A stretch of 54,549 nucleotides of DNA, from contig CAZWZF010000030.1 in the NCBI GenBank assembly GCA_964638715.1, forward strand, positions 1-54,549, given 5' to 3'. Shown in pieces: positions 44,027 to 52,595 of the stretch. The notes under the pieces were generated by a model, which searched no databases, was not told where the DNA came from, and worked only from the letters and a program-made list of their open reading frames with translations. The stretch comes from JBAXQQ01 sp037131695. GTDB taxonomy: Bacteria > Armatimonadota > Hebobacteria > CAIYQO01. The first letter of the stretch is position 1. Each line of letters opens with the position of its first letter. The position numbers and the translations under genes are program-made.

Positions 44027-44211
44027 TACCAATTCCTCTTTAATCAACGCCTAAAGCCTTAAACACAGTTTCCTGTGGGGTTGAGTAGAATATAAAATAT
44101 AAGGACAGGTTATCTATTAAACTGCTTCTGCCAGTTTATTCCCGTATTTCTACAATAATCATACATAATTATAATCATAATTACAACTACAGATAGCACA
44201 AAAAGAAAAAA

Positions 44212-44357
44212 CTGCCAGTAGAAAAATTTCTGACGCGTTAATAAATGGTAGGGTGTGTGCTACGACATTGAAAACTTTTGAGTGGTGTTTTTTTATTAAA
44301 GGTGCAGGAGGAAAAATGTTTAAAAAACCTTGCTGGTAGACTTTATTAAATAATAAT
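44212..44357 (+). repeat. Dispersed repeat C, copy 3, ending in GTAGACTTTATT
   Basis: A degenerate hairpin is followed by TGGTAGGGTGTGTGCTACGA (44246 on), ACTTTTGAGTGGTG, GGTGCAGGAGGAAA, TTTAAAAAACCTTG and the motif GTAGACTTTATT (44336-44347). It closely follows copy 2 in content and order. Confidence 0.75.
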
Positions 44358-44360
44358 GCC

Positions 44361-44472
44361 TGGTTGTTACTTTAAGTTCAATATTCTATTCAGTATAAAA
44401 ATTCCTTAAGGTAGACTGATTATTTATAATATGTTTAACCATGATATGAATATAAGTTGCAAGATAACGAAA
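44361..44472 (-). pseudogene. Remnant of the ParB-like gene start and leader
   Basis: On the minus strand a leader like that of the 50218 gene (including TCCTTAAGG) is followed by ATA CTG AAT AGA ATA TTG AAC, reading (I)LNRILNLK-stop-QP. The intact gene reads MPDRILNSKLQP at the same place. The start codon has changed from ATG to ATA and a stop has arisen. The remnant breaks off after about twelve codons, where repeat C begins. With the intact 5' end at 50183-50297 it forms direct repeats around the operon. Confidence 0.75.
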
Positions 44473-44520
44473 TCGTATCGATAATTATTATAATCAACAT
44501 TAAACTCAAAAATGTTTATA

Positions 44521-47226
44521 TTATGTTTTCTTTGTTGCTTGCCGCACTCGACCGCGGGCATCTTTACATAGGGTATTATATACATCATCTAACTCTATAG
44601 GTAATTCTTCTAATGTTGACCATTTATTTAAGATATATGCAACTCCCATTCGTATATTAGCATCATTATGTTTTGCAAGTGTTGGAATAAATTGGTATAG
44701 GATTTGAATTAGGATTCCATTCGCATTATTATTTGATGATTCTGATACGAACTGGATATTTTGTGAGTTCAAAATTTTATAGATTTGAAAAAGTATGGAA
44801 AATATAGCATTTTGTGACTGTTTTATATTTGTAGTATCAGACGAAGCTTTCATTAAAAGAAATCGGACTATATTTATTATATTAATTCCATTCATACCTT
44901 CTGTAGATAACCCTATCGTGATTGCAATTTTAGATAATAACCCATATGCACACATTGGAGCTTCAATTATATTGTTAATCACCCAATTTCCAACGATAGA
45001 CTTTATTTCAGGATCATTGTCACTAATCATGCTTACACTTAATAGACATAGACTTTTGAATATACCCTCCTTCTCGTTTAAATCCATATGGAATGACGAA
45101 AATGGTCCATTATAATTTGGGGCAAAGCCATTCCCCGATGGATTAACATTTAGCCAATTAAGATATTCTTTTCGAATATTTTCAATATAAATATGCCCTC
45201 CCTTTAGAACCAAAATTGATAGACATTCTATCATGTTTTCTATTTCAAAAGGAGATGCTTGTGGGTAATTTATTGCATCAGTCAGAAGACTAACAAGGTG
45301 AAGGTCATCTTCCGTCCAAGTAACAAGTCCAATTAGATTGTTATCAATTGCATTGCTATCTATCTTCTTTAATTCTGGATTTATAGTAGAATATATTTGT
45401 TGACGGTTATAGTCTCGTAACTCAGAGTTATCTCTTGGAACAAATGGTTCATCTGGATGTTCAAGGTAATATAAATAATGAGAGCGAACCGGATTTGTTG
45501 TACTTTCGCTTAATTGCTGCTTAAATCTTTCTGATAGTTCTGACCGTTTGAGTGATGCATTGTAGAGTAAATTCCAACGATTTTCTATTGAACGTTCATC
45601 GACTGTCATAATGTCAAGCATTTTCTCACCAATCTTAATTGCGAGTAAGGATGGTGCATGAAGTAGATATTCTTGCAAAAAGCATTCTTTATTATCAATT
45701 TCCCAAATAGCAGGATGTTGTGCAGCATGTAAAGCCACTGGATATAGTGATTCATAAACTCGTGAATCTATATTACAATGAGAGATAATTGTTCCCCAAA
45801 AGGCAAAAGGTGCTACATGCCAACCTGGTAATTCTCCCCTGAACTTGTTACATTTAATAGACCAGTTCGCTAATTTTAATAGGCATGATTCAGGGACACC
45901 ATCAGAAAGTAATACAAATAACTCAAATACTTTATGCCATTCAAGAGGACGAGTATTAACCATACAATTGACTAATATTTTTCTTAATGATTCATTAGTG
46001 AAGTCTAATTTTTGTATAGCGCATGAAATTAAAGGATCTTTTTCGTCAAATGACAATGATTGTATTGATTTTATAATAGCATTTATTAAGAATCCATAGT
46101 ACTGTTCTCCGTTAAATCGGGTTACTTCAAGATTAAGCATTGCACGAATGCGTGTTAGATCTATCCAAGAAGATATATCCCAAACTCGAAGTGCAGACAA
46201 CTCACTAAACATGACAATCCTGAAACAATTAAATCGCTCTTCACTCGTTATTTTTGTTTCACCTTTCCACCAAAGAGTGACAGCGTCAGACATCAATTTT
46301 TTAATGCGTTGTTCGGTAAATGCAAAAGATTTACGGGTTACTAAATAAACTCTACGTCGTGTTAATGTTATAATTTCTGGATCTCCACAGTCTTCATTAT
46401 TACTTTCTTTCATATGAATATGAAAGCGAAATCGTTGATGAATATCTGATACATATAATGCTATCGGATCTTCGTATGTCACCATATTCACAATGTTTTT
46501 TATACATTTCCTAACTTTTTTCCAGTTACATTTAAGAATGTAACCCCAAGCATCGTATAGATACTTCTCGATTGGTCTTGGAAAATAGTTATCCAATTTA
46601 GTTTTCACACATGATGGTGCTCCGAGAGTAACTAAATAATTTTGAATTTCCAATCTTTGACGAGTTTTTTCTAATTCTTCAGCAAGACGTTGATTACTAT
46701 TATAAAGCTTTTGATACCAATTAGTTGATAGTTCATGCCATTTATTCCCAATAGGATTTTTGTACCATAATAATTCAATAATTAATGTTAATAAAAGTGC
46801 ATCCTCTTCATTATAGGTGTCTATACACCATGATAAAGAAGATGTTTTTAAGGCGTCTATTAAACTAATATCTATAGAAAGGCACTCTTTAATTAAAATA
46901 AATGTATTCTTTAATATAAGAGATATGGCTACATCATCTTTATTACAAGGCATCACTTCGTAAACAGTCTTAACCTTATTTAACATATATACATCGATTA
47001 ACCAATATAAAGATAATACAGCAATCCAATATGTCTCCGATAATAAAACATCACACTTTCCTTTTTTAACCCATTTCTCTATATTTGATAATGCTATTGA
47101 ACAAAGATGATTAACCAATACACCATCTCCATCATTATGTGCTTCAAAAGCTCGAGCATGGAGATAAGCTATTGATTGGTGTTGTTGTTCATAATATGTA
47201 GGTTCGCAATGAAACATTTTTGACAT
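44521..47226 (-). CDS. 901-residue uncharacterised helical protein (third gene of a candidate defence operon)
   Basis: No family recognised. The sequence is rich in amphipathic helices throughout, with a coiled-coil-like stretch near residues 175-195 (QRLAEELEKTRQRLEI) and HEAT/ARM-like periodicity in the C-terminal third (NIRMGVAYILNKWSTLEEL). No signal peptide or transmembrane segment is clear. The middle contains SSWIDLTRIRAMLNLEVTR and many Trp residues. AAAGGAA lies ahead of the ATG, eleven bases after the HD gene's stop, so both are co-expressed. Such large helical proteins often serve as sensors or scaffolds in defence systems; this role is inference from context. Confidence 0.8.
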   Translation of the reverse strand: MSKMFHCEPTYYEQQHQSIAYLHARAFEAHNDGDGVLVNHLCSIALSNIEKWVKKGKCDVLLSETYWIAVLSLYWLIDVYMLNKVKTVYEVMPCNKDDVAISLILKNTFILIKECLSIDISLIDALKTSSLSWCIDTYNEEDALLLTLIIELLWYKNPIGNKWHELSTNWYQKLYNSNQRLAEELEKTRQRLEIQNYLVTLGAPSCVKTKLDNYFPRPIEKYLYDAWGYILKCNWKKVRKCIKNIVNMVTYEDPIALYVSDIHQRFRFHIHMKESNNEDCGDPEIITLTRRRVYLVTRKSFAFTEQRIKKLMSDAVTLWWKGETKITSEERFNCFRIVMFSELSALRVWDISSWIDLTRIRAMLNLEVTRFNGEQYYGFLINAIIKSIQSLSFDEKDPLISCAIQKLDFTNESLRKILVNCMVNTRPLEWHKVFELFVLLSDGVPESCLLKLANWSIKCNKFRGELPGWHVAPFAFWGTIISHCNIDSRVYESLYPVALHAAQHPAIWEIDNKECFLQEYLLHAPSLLAIKIGEKMLDIMTVDERSIENRWNLLYNASLKRSELSERFKQQLSESTTNPVRSHYLYYLEHPDEPFVPRDNSELRDYNRQQIYSTINPELKKIDSNAIDNNLIGLVTWTEDDLHLVSLLTDAINYPQASPFEIENMIECLSILVLKGGHIYIENIRKEYLNWLNVNPSGNGFAPNYNGPFSSFHMDLNEKEGIFKSLCLLSVSMISDNDPEIKSIVGNWVINNIIEAPMCAYGLLSKIAITIGLSTEGMNGINIINIVRFLLMKASSDTTNIKQSQNAIFSILFQIYKILNSQNIQFVSESSNNNANGILIQILYQFIPTLAKHNDANIRMGVAYILNKWSTLEELPIELDDVYNTLCKDARGRVRQATKKT

Positions 47227-47237
47227 TTATATTCCTT

Positions 47238-48434
47238 TTATTCGTTAATTATTGCGTAGCATGCCTGCTCATAAATTGAGCGTATTTCGAAATCACCTTG
47301 AATATTATAAATTAGCTTAAGATTAATTTCTTCCAAATCAATATCATGAATTTTAGTTAAAAAAGTTGATGATACTTTTCTTTTATCTATAACTGCCTCA
47401 GGAAAAAATGTATTAAGCAAATGATAAACTAGTGCTCTTTGTGTGGTCAGTCCTGGGATTTTATACCAGTTTTCTAACTCGGGACAGATAATTTCAGGTA
47501 TACTATTTTCCAAGAAAGATACATCAAGAAATCCTGCACCAATTATTGATAAAGGTTCAATGTATAATTTAATAAGTCTGTAATGATTGCGTAAAGCAGC
47601 ATATACAGGAGCCATCTGATAGTCAGTATCTGGTGGCCGAACAAAAGTAATATTTACTGTGCCTTCTGTTATAAGTATACGATTTGTTGTTAGACTGTGA
47701 CGAATCCAATGACCATAATTAAGCATGGTTCCTTGGCGATGTTCAATCATAGTTACTGAATCACAACGACTTGCATCTTCATCTAAAAGATCAGATACAG
47801 CTAAAACCGCTGCTAAACCGATGTCTTGTCCTATCAGATTAACAAAACCATTTTCCCATGGCCATTTCTCATGTGCCTCTGCAACGCAAATAGCTCTATT
47901 TAGAAGTGGAGATGAATATATATCTGTATAATCTTCTTCTATTGAATTTATAATGAGTCGTTTAATTAAATGACGAATACGTAACACATGAGTTTTTCTT
48001 ACCCAAGTCGGAATATCCATGTTTCCTTTACCCGGCCATTTGATGTTATCTTTTGGTAAATCTTCGGGGCGTTGAGACAACATGCCTATATCATGAATAA
48101 GTACGGCTATTAATAATATTGCAGCCTGTTGACCTTCGTCATCAAAATTGTCACATAGTGATGTTATATCATCTGAAGCTGATTTAAATGTCCAGAGACT
48201 TATTCGATCTACCATACTGCAAAGATGACGTAACCCATGATCAGTAAATTCTGGTAAATGGCAACTGATAGTTAAACGATATATTATACTAATTAAATCT
48301 CGCAAAAATATAGGTAAACGCGGTATCTCAGTACAGCATATTGCTTTTCGTCCAAGTTTACTATCAAGGATAAAGTCTGCGATATCACGCATAGAAATAT
48401 CTGGGTCGGGTAGACAACGTGTGAAAGGTAACAT
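47238..48434 (-). CDS. HD-domain phosphohydrolase-like protein (HD-CE-like)
   Basis: A 398-residue protein. Metal-binding residues of an HD domain are visible: His66/His70 (FTDHGLRHL), His114-Asp115 (LIAVLIHDIGML), His188 (AEAHEKWPW) and Asp215 (AVSDLLDEDASR). The long spacing and the N-terminal LPIFLRDLISIIYRL helix fit the HD proteins found in conflict systems (HD-CE type) better than dGTPases. The C-terminal ~150 residues are unassigned. GAAGGAAG precedes the ATG. Expected activity is hydrolysis of a nucleotide or phosphodiester. It sits between the ParB/DUF5131-like gene and the 901-residue gene on one strand. Confidence 0.8.
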   Translation of the reverse strand: MLPFTRCLPDPDISMRDIADFILDSKLGRKAICCTEIPRLPIFLRDLISIIYRLTISCHLPEFTDHGLRHLCSMVDRISLWTFKSASDDITSLCDNFDDEGQQAAILLIAVLIHDIGMLSQRPEDLPKDNIKWPGKGNMDIPTWVRKTHVLRIRHLIKRLIINSIEEDYTDIYSSPLLNRAICVAEAHEKWPWENGFVNLIGQDIGLAAVLAVSDLLDEDASRCDSVTMIEHRQGTMLNYGHWIRHSLTTNRILITEGTVNITFVRPPDTDYQMAPVYAALRNHYRLIKLYIEPLSIIGAGFLDVSFLENSIPEIICPELENWYKIPGLTTQRALVYHLLNTFFPEAVIDKRKVSSTFLTKIHDIDLEEINLKLIYNIQGDFEIRSIYEQACYAIINE

Positions 48435-48580
48435 AGCTATCTTCCTTCATTTTGTAATAGTTCACCTAAAGCAAAGTTAATTTCCTATCAGTCAATATCA
48501 TAATTATTTTTCTCTATAATATAGTAATTACCTGCTTTTATCAATAGCAATTATCTCTTATGTTAGTATTTGTATTCTAT

Positions 48581-50218
48581 CTACTCATCATCGTCGTCAA
48601 AAACTTCCCAAGCTTCCTCTCTCCTAGAGGTGAAATTTCCATTTGCGAAGTTCTGTTCTTTTCTTTTGCGATTGATTTCTTCTTGTTCTTTTGGTGAACG
48701 AATGATTACATTCTTTTTTATGTTAGGTAATGGTTCTTTGAGATCAATAACTTTTTTTTCATTTAAGTCCTGAGTATTTACTTTGCTGTCATGAGTATTA
48801 ATATCGCATTTTGCTTTAGGAAGCGGGTTGTTTTGTTCCTTGATTTGTAAGGAAGGTTGTTCATTTACCGTTATAACATTAGGTATAGATGCAGGATAAT
48901 TTTGCTGTTGTTCATATGAGATTAGAATCTTTGATTCAATGTAAAGAGGAATGTTTGATTTGTTAGCAAAGTTTATCACATTTAATAGCGATACCCAATT
49001 CATGCGTCTTTTTTCAGAGTGAGTGGTATAAGATGACTCAATTACGATCCAGTCACATAATTTAACACTTAATGTTGGGGAATCTATTCGTATTTTTTGT
49101 TGTCCGAAACACCATGTTGGATTTTCTTCAGGACGTAATACTAAAAGACACTTCGCTTTTCCTATTCTTGGCATTTGTCTTTCAGCATACTGAAAATCTT
49201 TCTCGGTTTCTGATATAAAACCAATCCACATGTTTTTAGGAAAAAACTTTATTTTATTGATTATATTATCAAGGTTGTTTGTAAACATGATGAATTCAAA
49301 TTCTGGGGTCTCTTTAATTACTTTGAGTATTTTTTTAAGTTCTTCATCTCTAAAAGTATCTGCAAAGTTAAAGTTCACTTCTGGAGAAACTATCACAAAT
49401 TGCTTATTTCTATTTTTATTTAGTTTAGGCAATCTGAGTGGAAAATGAATATTTTCTTCTTGAAAAACAAATGGCTTATCACTTGAAGTTGAAACTGGAT
49501 TCCACTCAAGTGCTGCGTAATGATACTGTAATCTATCATGATACCGGATGTCAGTTATTGCATCATTCTTTTTTATGTCATATGTATTTGCTCGCATCAA
49601 GTTATAAGCACGGTGTATAGATTTTTCCAATGCTTCATTTAATTTAACAGCTTCATCAAGTCGTCCATTTATATTAAGGTAATCAATTGCATCAATTATC
49701 TTGATGCCATGTTCAATAGTCGATTCAGACATATGCTTGAGATAAGGTTGAATTTTTCTATAGACTGAATTCCTGGTTGTACCACCAGCTATTCGACTAC
49801 CTTTTATTCCATTAGAATTGCGTCGTACTTGTAATGAAAATGTGCCATTTTGCTGAAGTCGAATTTTTGCACGTTGTTTTTCTATTTTATACAACTCATG
49901 TATAGCTCGCAAGATTGTTATTTTACTTTTATGTATTTTATGTTCACTGATTATTGATATCAGAACAGCTTCCGTAATTTCATTGCTATCAGTAAGATTT
50001 GAATGCTCTATTTGTACTGTGACATCTTTGACTTGCAATGCTTTCCATACCCAATACCCATCAATGATTTCATTGCCATTTACGACAGTGATAATGTTAT
50101 CTTGCAATTGTTCTATTGGACTATCTTTTAATGGATTTTCGTTCTGCTTCGAGTTACTATATATTTCTTCAAATACACTGTGCGGTTGTAACTTCGAATT
50201 TAATATTCTATCGGGCAT
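48581..50218 (-). CDS. ParB-like nuclease domain fused to DUF5131-like domain
   Basis: A 545-residue protein. The N-terminal ~100 residues are ParB-like (ITVVNGNEIIDGYWVWKALQVKDVTVQI), followed by a helical part (~110-220). Residues ~265-405 follow the DUF5131/phage Gp37-Gp68 pattern: FVIVSPEVNFNFADTFRDEEL, EFEFIMFTNNLDNI, FPKNMWIGFISETEKDF, RIGKAKCLLVLRPEENP and LCDWIVIES. In that family the same places read as SMSDLFH, FQxLTKRPER, PNxWLGVSxE, SxEPL and DWVIxGGES, so several otherwise conserved residues differ. The tail is charged and ends EVFDDDDE. TAAGGAA precedes the ATG. It heads the operon; the DUF5131 call is by eye. Confidence 0.65.
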   Translation of the reverse strand: MPDRILNSKLQPHSVFEEIYSNSKQNENPLKDSPIEQLQDNIITVVNGNEIIDGYWVWKALQVKDVTVQIEHSNLTDSNEITEAVLISIISEHKIHKSKITILRAIHELYKIEKQRAKIRLQQNGTFSLQVRRNSNGIKGSRIAGGTTRNSVYRKIQPYLKHMSESTIEHGIKIIDAIDYLNINGRLDEAVKLNEALEKSIHRAYNLMRANTYDIKKNDAITDIRYHDRLQYHYAALEWNPVSTSSDKPFVFQEENIHFPLRLPKLNKNRNKQFVIVSPEVNFNFADTFRDEELKKILKVIKETPEFEFIMFTNNLDNIINKIKFFPKNMWIGFISETEKDFQYAERQMPRIGKAKCLLVLRPEENPTWCFGQQKIRIDSPTLSVKLCDWIVIESSYTTHSEKRRMNWVSLLNVINFANKSNIPLYIESKILISYEQQQNYPASIPNVITVNEQPSLQIKEQNNPLPKAKCDINTHDSKVNTQDLNEKKVIDLKEPLPNIKKNVIIRSPKEQEEINRKRKEQNFANGNFTSRREEAWEVFDDDDE

Positions 50219-50361
50219 AAAGATTCCTTAAGGTAGATTAATAATTTTGATAATATATTTTACCTTTCTATGAACATAAGATGCAAGGTAACTAAATTTC
50301 GGAGAGCAAGACATTCGAATTGACTTTATGCAAAAAAGTTAAGGCGTGCTTTTCTGTGTTG

Positions 50362-50373
50362 GTTGACTTTATT
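50362..50373 (+). repeat. GTAGACTTTATT-type boundary motif (variant)
   Basis: GTTGACTTTATT, one base different from the motif at 41701, 44336, 50777 and 51273, followed by AATGATA, which resembles the AT(G/T)AT that follows the other copies. It lies between the ParB-like leader and the first small gene. Confidence 0.55.
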
Positions 50374-50505
50374 AATGATAGGCGAATCGAATAAACATCA
50401 ATTGCATGATGAAATGTAGTGAAGGAAATTATAATATGCTTAATAAGACTTATTATTACAACTAATTTAAAATATTGATTCGACTACGTTTTTGTTATGA
50501 TATCT

Positions 50506-50667
50506 CTACTTTTTGTTGGTTTCTGCTTGTCGATGTTTAAGATACATATCAGCTAATGTATGTATAATTGATTCTGGCCAATCAATATTCTTAACGGGTT
50601 TTCCAATGACTGTTTCTTTACCGGTTTTTCTGTTAATTGTAATTTTGATTGTATTAGTTTCTATCAT
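50506..50667 (-). CDS. Small 53-residue protein, paralogue 1
   Basis: Begins MIETNTIKITINRKTGKETV, continues through IGKPVKNIDWPESIIH and ends RQAETNKK with a TAG stop. A GGGGGTG ribosome site lies just upstream. The layout, a beta hairpin followed by a helix, is shared with the protein at 50999-51166. Conservation of sense despite many silent or conservative differences between the copies supports both as real genes. Function unknown; the position beside the tyrosine recombinase suggests an accessory recombination or DNA-binding factor. Confidence 0.7.
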   Translation of the reverse strand: MIETNTIKITINRKTGKETVIGKPVKNIDWPESIIHTLADMYLKHRQAETNKK

Positions 50668-50776
50668 TTAACACCCCCAATTTATTATCCATCGTTATTA
50701 TACAATTAAAAGTCATCGTTAAGTGATTGTTACAAAGAATATCTGATATACATCAGATTAAATATTTCATGTGAAG

Positions 50777-50788
50777 GTAGACTTTATT
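50777..50788 (+). repeat. GTAGACTTTATT boundary motif
   Basis: Exact copy, 18 bases from the stop codon of the integrase remnant; the copy at 51273-51284 has the same distance from the intact integrase stop. Confidence 0.7.
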
Positions 50789-50806
50789 AGTGTTAACTGA
50801 ATCAGA

Positions 50807-50880
50807 TCATAACCCAAATAATGATGCTGAGTTCTCAGTGAAGAGTTGGCCTTCGCGGATATAGCGGCGCACCATCTTTT
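50807..50880 (-). pseudogene. Tyrosine recombinase 3' remnant
   Basis: The minus frame reads KMVRRYIREGQLFTENSASL and then FGL and a stop. The intact recombinase ends KMVRRYIREGQLFTENSAAL, LGL, so 21 of 23 residues agree, including the catalytic Tyr. Homology stops at 50880. It is part of a tandem duplication with the small gene. Confidence 0.85.
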
Positions 50881-50998
50881 ATGTGAAGCAGTTTTTTTGG
50901 TTTTACTGGTACATAATAATGCGTGTTAGTACGGTTGTAACGGATGATACTACCTAACTACAACAACTGCATATATAATGTCTCGACTTCGTTTTTTG

Positions 50999-51166
50999 TT
51001 ATGATTTCTTTTTATTGGTTTCTGATTCCAAATGTCTATCAATTGCATCAAGAACTAAATGTATAACTGATTCTGGCCAAACAATATTTTTAAAAGGTTT
51101 TCCAATGACTGTTTCTTTACCAGTTTTTCTGTTAATGATGATGGTGATTTTTTGCATTTCTATCAT
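50999..51166 (-). CDS. Small 55-residue protein, paralogue 2
   Basis: Begins MIEMQKITIIINRKTGKETV, continues IGKPFKNIVWPESVIH and ends LESETNKKKS. GGGGGTA precedes the ATG, matching the ribosome site of paralogue 1. The central INRKTGKETVIGKP block is identical in both. It follows the tyrosine recombinase on the same strand by about 136 bases and may be transcribed with it. Confidence 0.7.
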   Translation of the reverse strand: MIEMQKITIIINRKTGKETVIGKPFKNIVWPESVIHLVLDAIDRHLESETNKKKS

Positions 51167-51272
51167 TTTAATACCCCCAATTTATTTTTATAATTATTAT
51201 GCAGTTGGAAAGTCAGTTATAAGTGATGGGTATGAAGATTGTTCAAATTAACCATGTAATTTTTTTGTGTCA

Positions 51273-51284
51273 GTAGACTTTATT
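51273..51284 (+). repeat. GTAGACTTTATT boundary motif
   Basis: Exact copy followed by GATGATTATC, 18 bases past the integrase stop codon. Possibly a recombination site or a remnant of one. Confidence 0.7.
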
Positions 51285-51302
51285 GATGATTATCAAATTA
51301 AA

Positions 51303-52286
51303 TCATAAGCCAAGTAGTGCTGCAGAGTTCTCTGTAAAGAGTTGACCTTCGCGGATATAACGGCGAACCATCTTTTCAGAACGATGGCCGGTTTGCTTCA
51401 TTATGATTCTTTCGCTTACACCTGCCCGGGCAGCGGATGTAGCATGACCGGCGCGAAGGGAGTGACCGGCTACGTGCTTGTGGTTAAGACCGGCGTGTTG
51501 TGTGGTACGTTGTATTATTTGTGCAACAGCGCGGTCGGACAGTCTGATTGAGATTATGTGTCCGCCTTTATCAAGACCGCGAAAGATTGCGTCGGCCGTA
51601 ATACCGGATGTTTCTATCCATAATTTGTATGACCTTACAGGACAGGTTTGTATGTCGGAGCCGTAGGGGATGCCTACCATTCTACCTTCGCCTTCCTGGT
51701 CTGTTTTTGAGTGACGGATATTAATGCGTAATCCTTCGGTGCTTTCTTCTATGTCGTCAATGTTCAGGTTTACCAATTCGCTGCGGCGAAATGCGCCGGC
51801 AAATCCGAGTAGAAGAAGTGTGCGGTCACGTTTGCCTATGATACTATCGGGAAGTGATTGGCAAATTGTGCGTATGTCTGCTGTTGTTAATGCGTCAACT
51901 GTTTCACATTTGCTGCCATGTTCGCGGCGGATACCTTTCAATGTTTCCCGTACTACAGTCGCAATGGTGGGTGATGTGTGTCCATGGTATTTGTGTGCCT
52001 GGCTGATTGCTACCAGACGACGTGCCAGGGTGCTTACTTTGCGGTGTTGTGATATTAGGTCAGTAAGGTATAGAGTGACGGTTTCTGGCAATGCTGGTAG
52101 GTAATGGCAATTATGCAGGTTGCACCATGCAGTAAAATCTTGCCAGTCAGATTCATACGCTTTCCGGGTGTTTTCAGATTTAGCTTGTTTAACATAATCT
52201 TGTGCCTGTGAAATCAGTGATGCTGACACTTCGGGTAGCATGTTTGGTGCTACTGGAGTGAGCATTTTTTCATTAGTGTTATTCAT
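51303..52286 (-). CDS. Tyrosine recombinase (phage-integrase family)
   Basis: The start at 52286 follows GAAGGAAAAATC; the frame upstream lacks a ribosome site. At 327 residues it has a SAM-like core-binding domain (~20-120: SENTRKAYESDWQDFTAWC) and a catalytic domain with the Arg of GAFRRSELVNL, HSLRAGHATSAA (His-x-x-Arg), the TGHRS His and the nucleophile Tyr in MVRRYIREG. All key residues are present, so it should be active. It resembles solitary Xer-like recombinases of mobile elements. Its 3' end is duplicated at 50807-50880. Confidence 0.92.
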   Translation of the reverse strand: MNNTNEKMLTPVAPNMLPEVSASLISQAQDYVKQAKSENTRKAYESDWQDFTAWCNLHNCHYLPALPETVTLYLTDLISQHRKVSTLARRLVAISQAHKYHGHTSPTIATVVRETLKGIRREHGSKCETVDALTTADIRTICQSLPDSIIGKRDRTLLLLGFAGAFRRSELVNLNIDDIEESTEGLRINIRHSKTDQEGEGRMVGIPYGSDIQTCPVRSYKLWIETSGITADAIFRGLDKGGHIISIRLSDRAVAQIIQRTTQHAGLNHKHVAGHSLRAGHATSAARAGVSERIIMKQTGHRSEKMVRRYIREGQLFTENSAALLGL

Positions 52287-52595
52287 GATTTTTCCTTCCG
52301 ATAATAGAACGTTATAGGAAGCAATTATAACACTAACCATTTGTTCCGCGAAGCGGCTGGACTATTGTTTTACACTTATTTTAAATAATAGTTCCGGGAT
52401 ATCAAAATTATTTTGTAGGTGTCATTATATTTGATGTGCTTGATTATTTCCACGATTTATCAGGGGTAGGAAAATATTACAAGGAGTTTATATTAATAAA
52501 GATGAATACTATTTAATAAATGTATGAGGGTTTGCATGTAATAATTATGTGTAATACTTCATTTGGGAATTATTAACTGTAAGTAAAGGTATACT
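52287..52595. other. Divergent spacer between recombinase and XRE gene
   Basis: About 310 AT-rich bases that should contain both promoters. CCGCGAAGCGG-type bases near 52348 form a short inverted repeat (CCGC/GCGG). No gene or clear promoter hexamer pair was recognised. Confidence 0.4.

Larger units (their letters stand above)
44027..44520. other. Spacer between Thoeris and the three-gene operon
   Basis: No intact gene. It holds repeat C copy 3 (44212-44357), a remnant of the ParB-like gene start (44361-44396) and a copy of the ParB-like leader (to about 44472). AT-rich otherwise. Confidence 0.6.
50668..50998. other. Spacer with boundary motif and integrase remnant
   Basis: Holds GTAGACTTTATT (50777-50788) and an integrase 3' remnant (50807-50880). 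Nothing recognised in the last ~115 bases except a stretch near 50975-50998 that resembles the region just downstream of the first small gene. Confidence 0.6.

Noticed and set aside
41701..51284. A true integron with attC sites
   Set aside because: The boundary motif is too short, attC-like R/L boxes were not found, and the recombinase gives no sign of an IntI-specific insertion that I can confirm by eye; kept only as an analogy.
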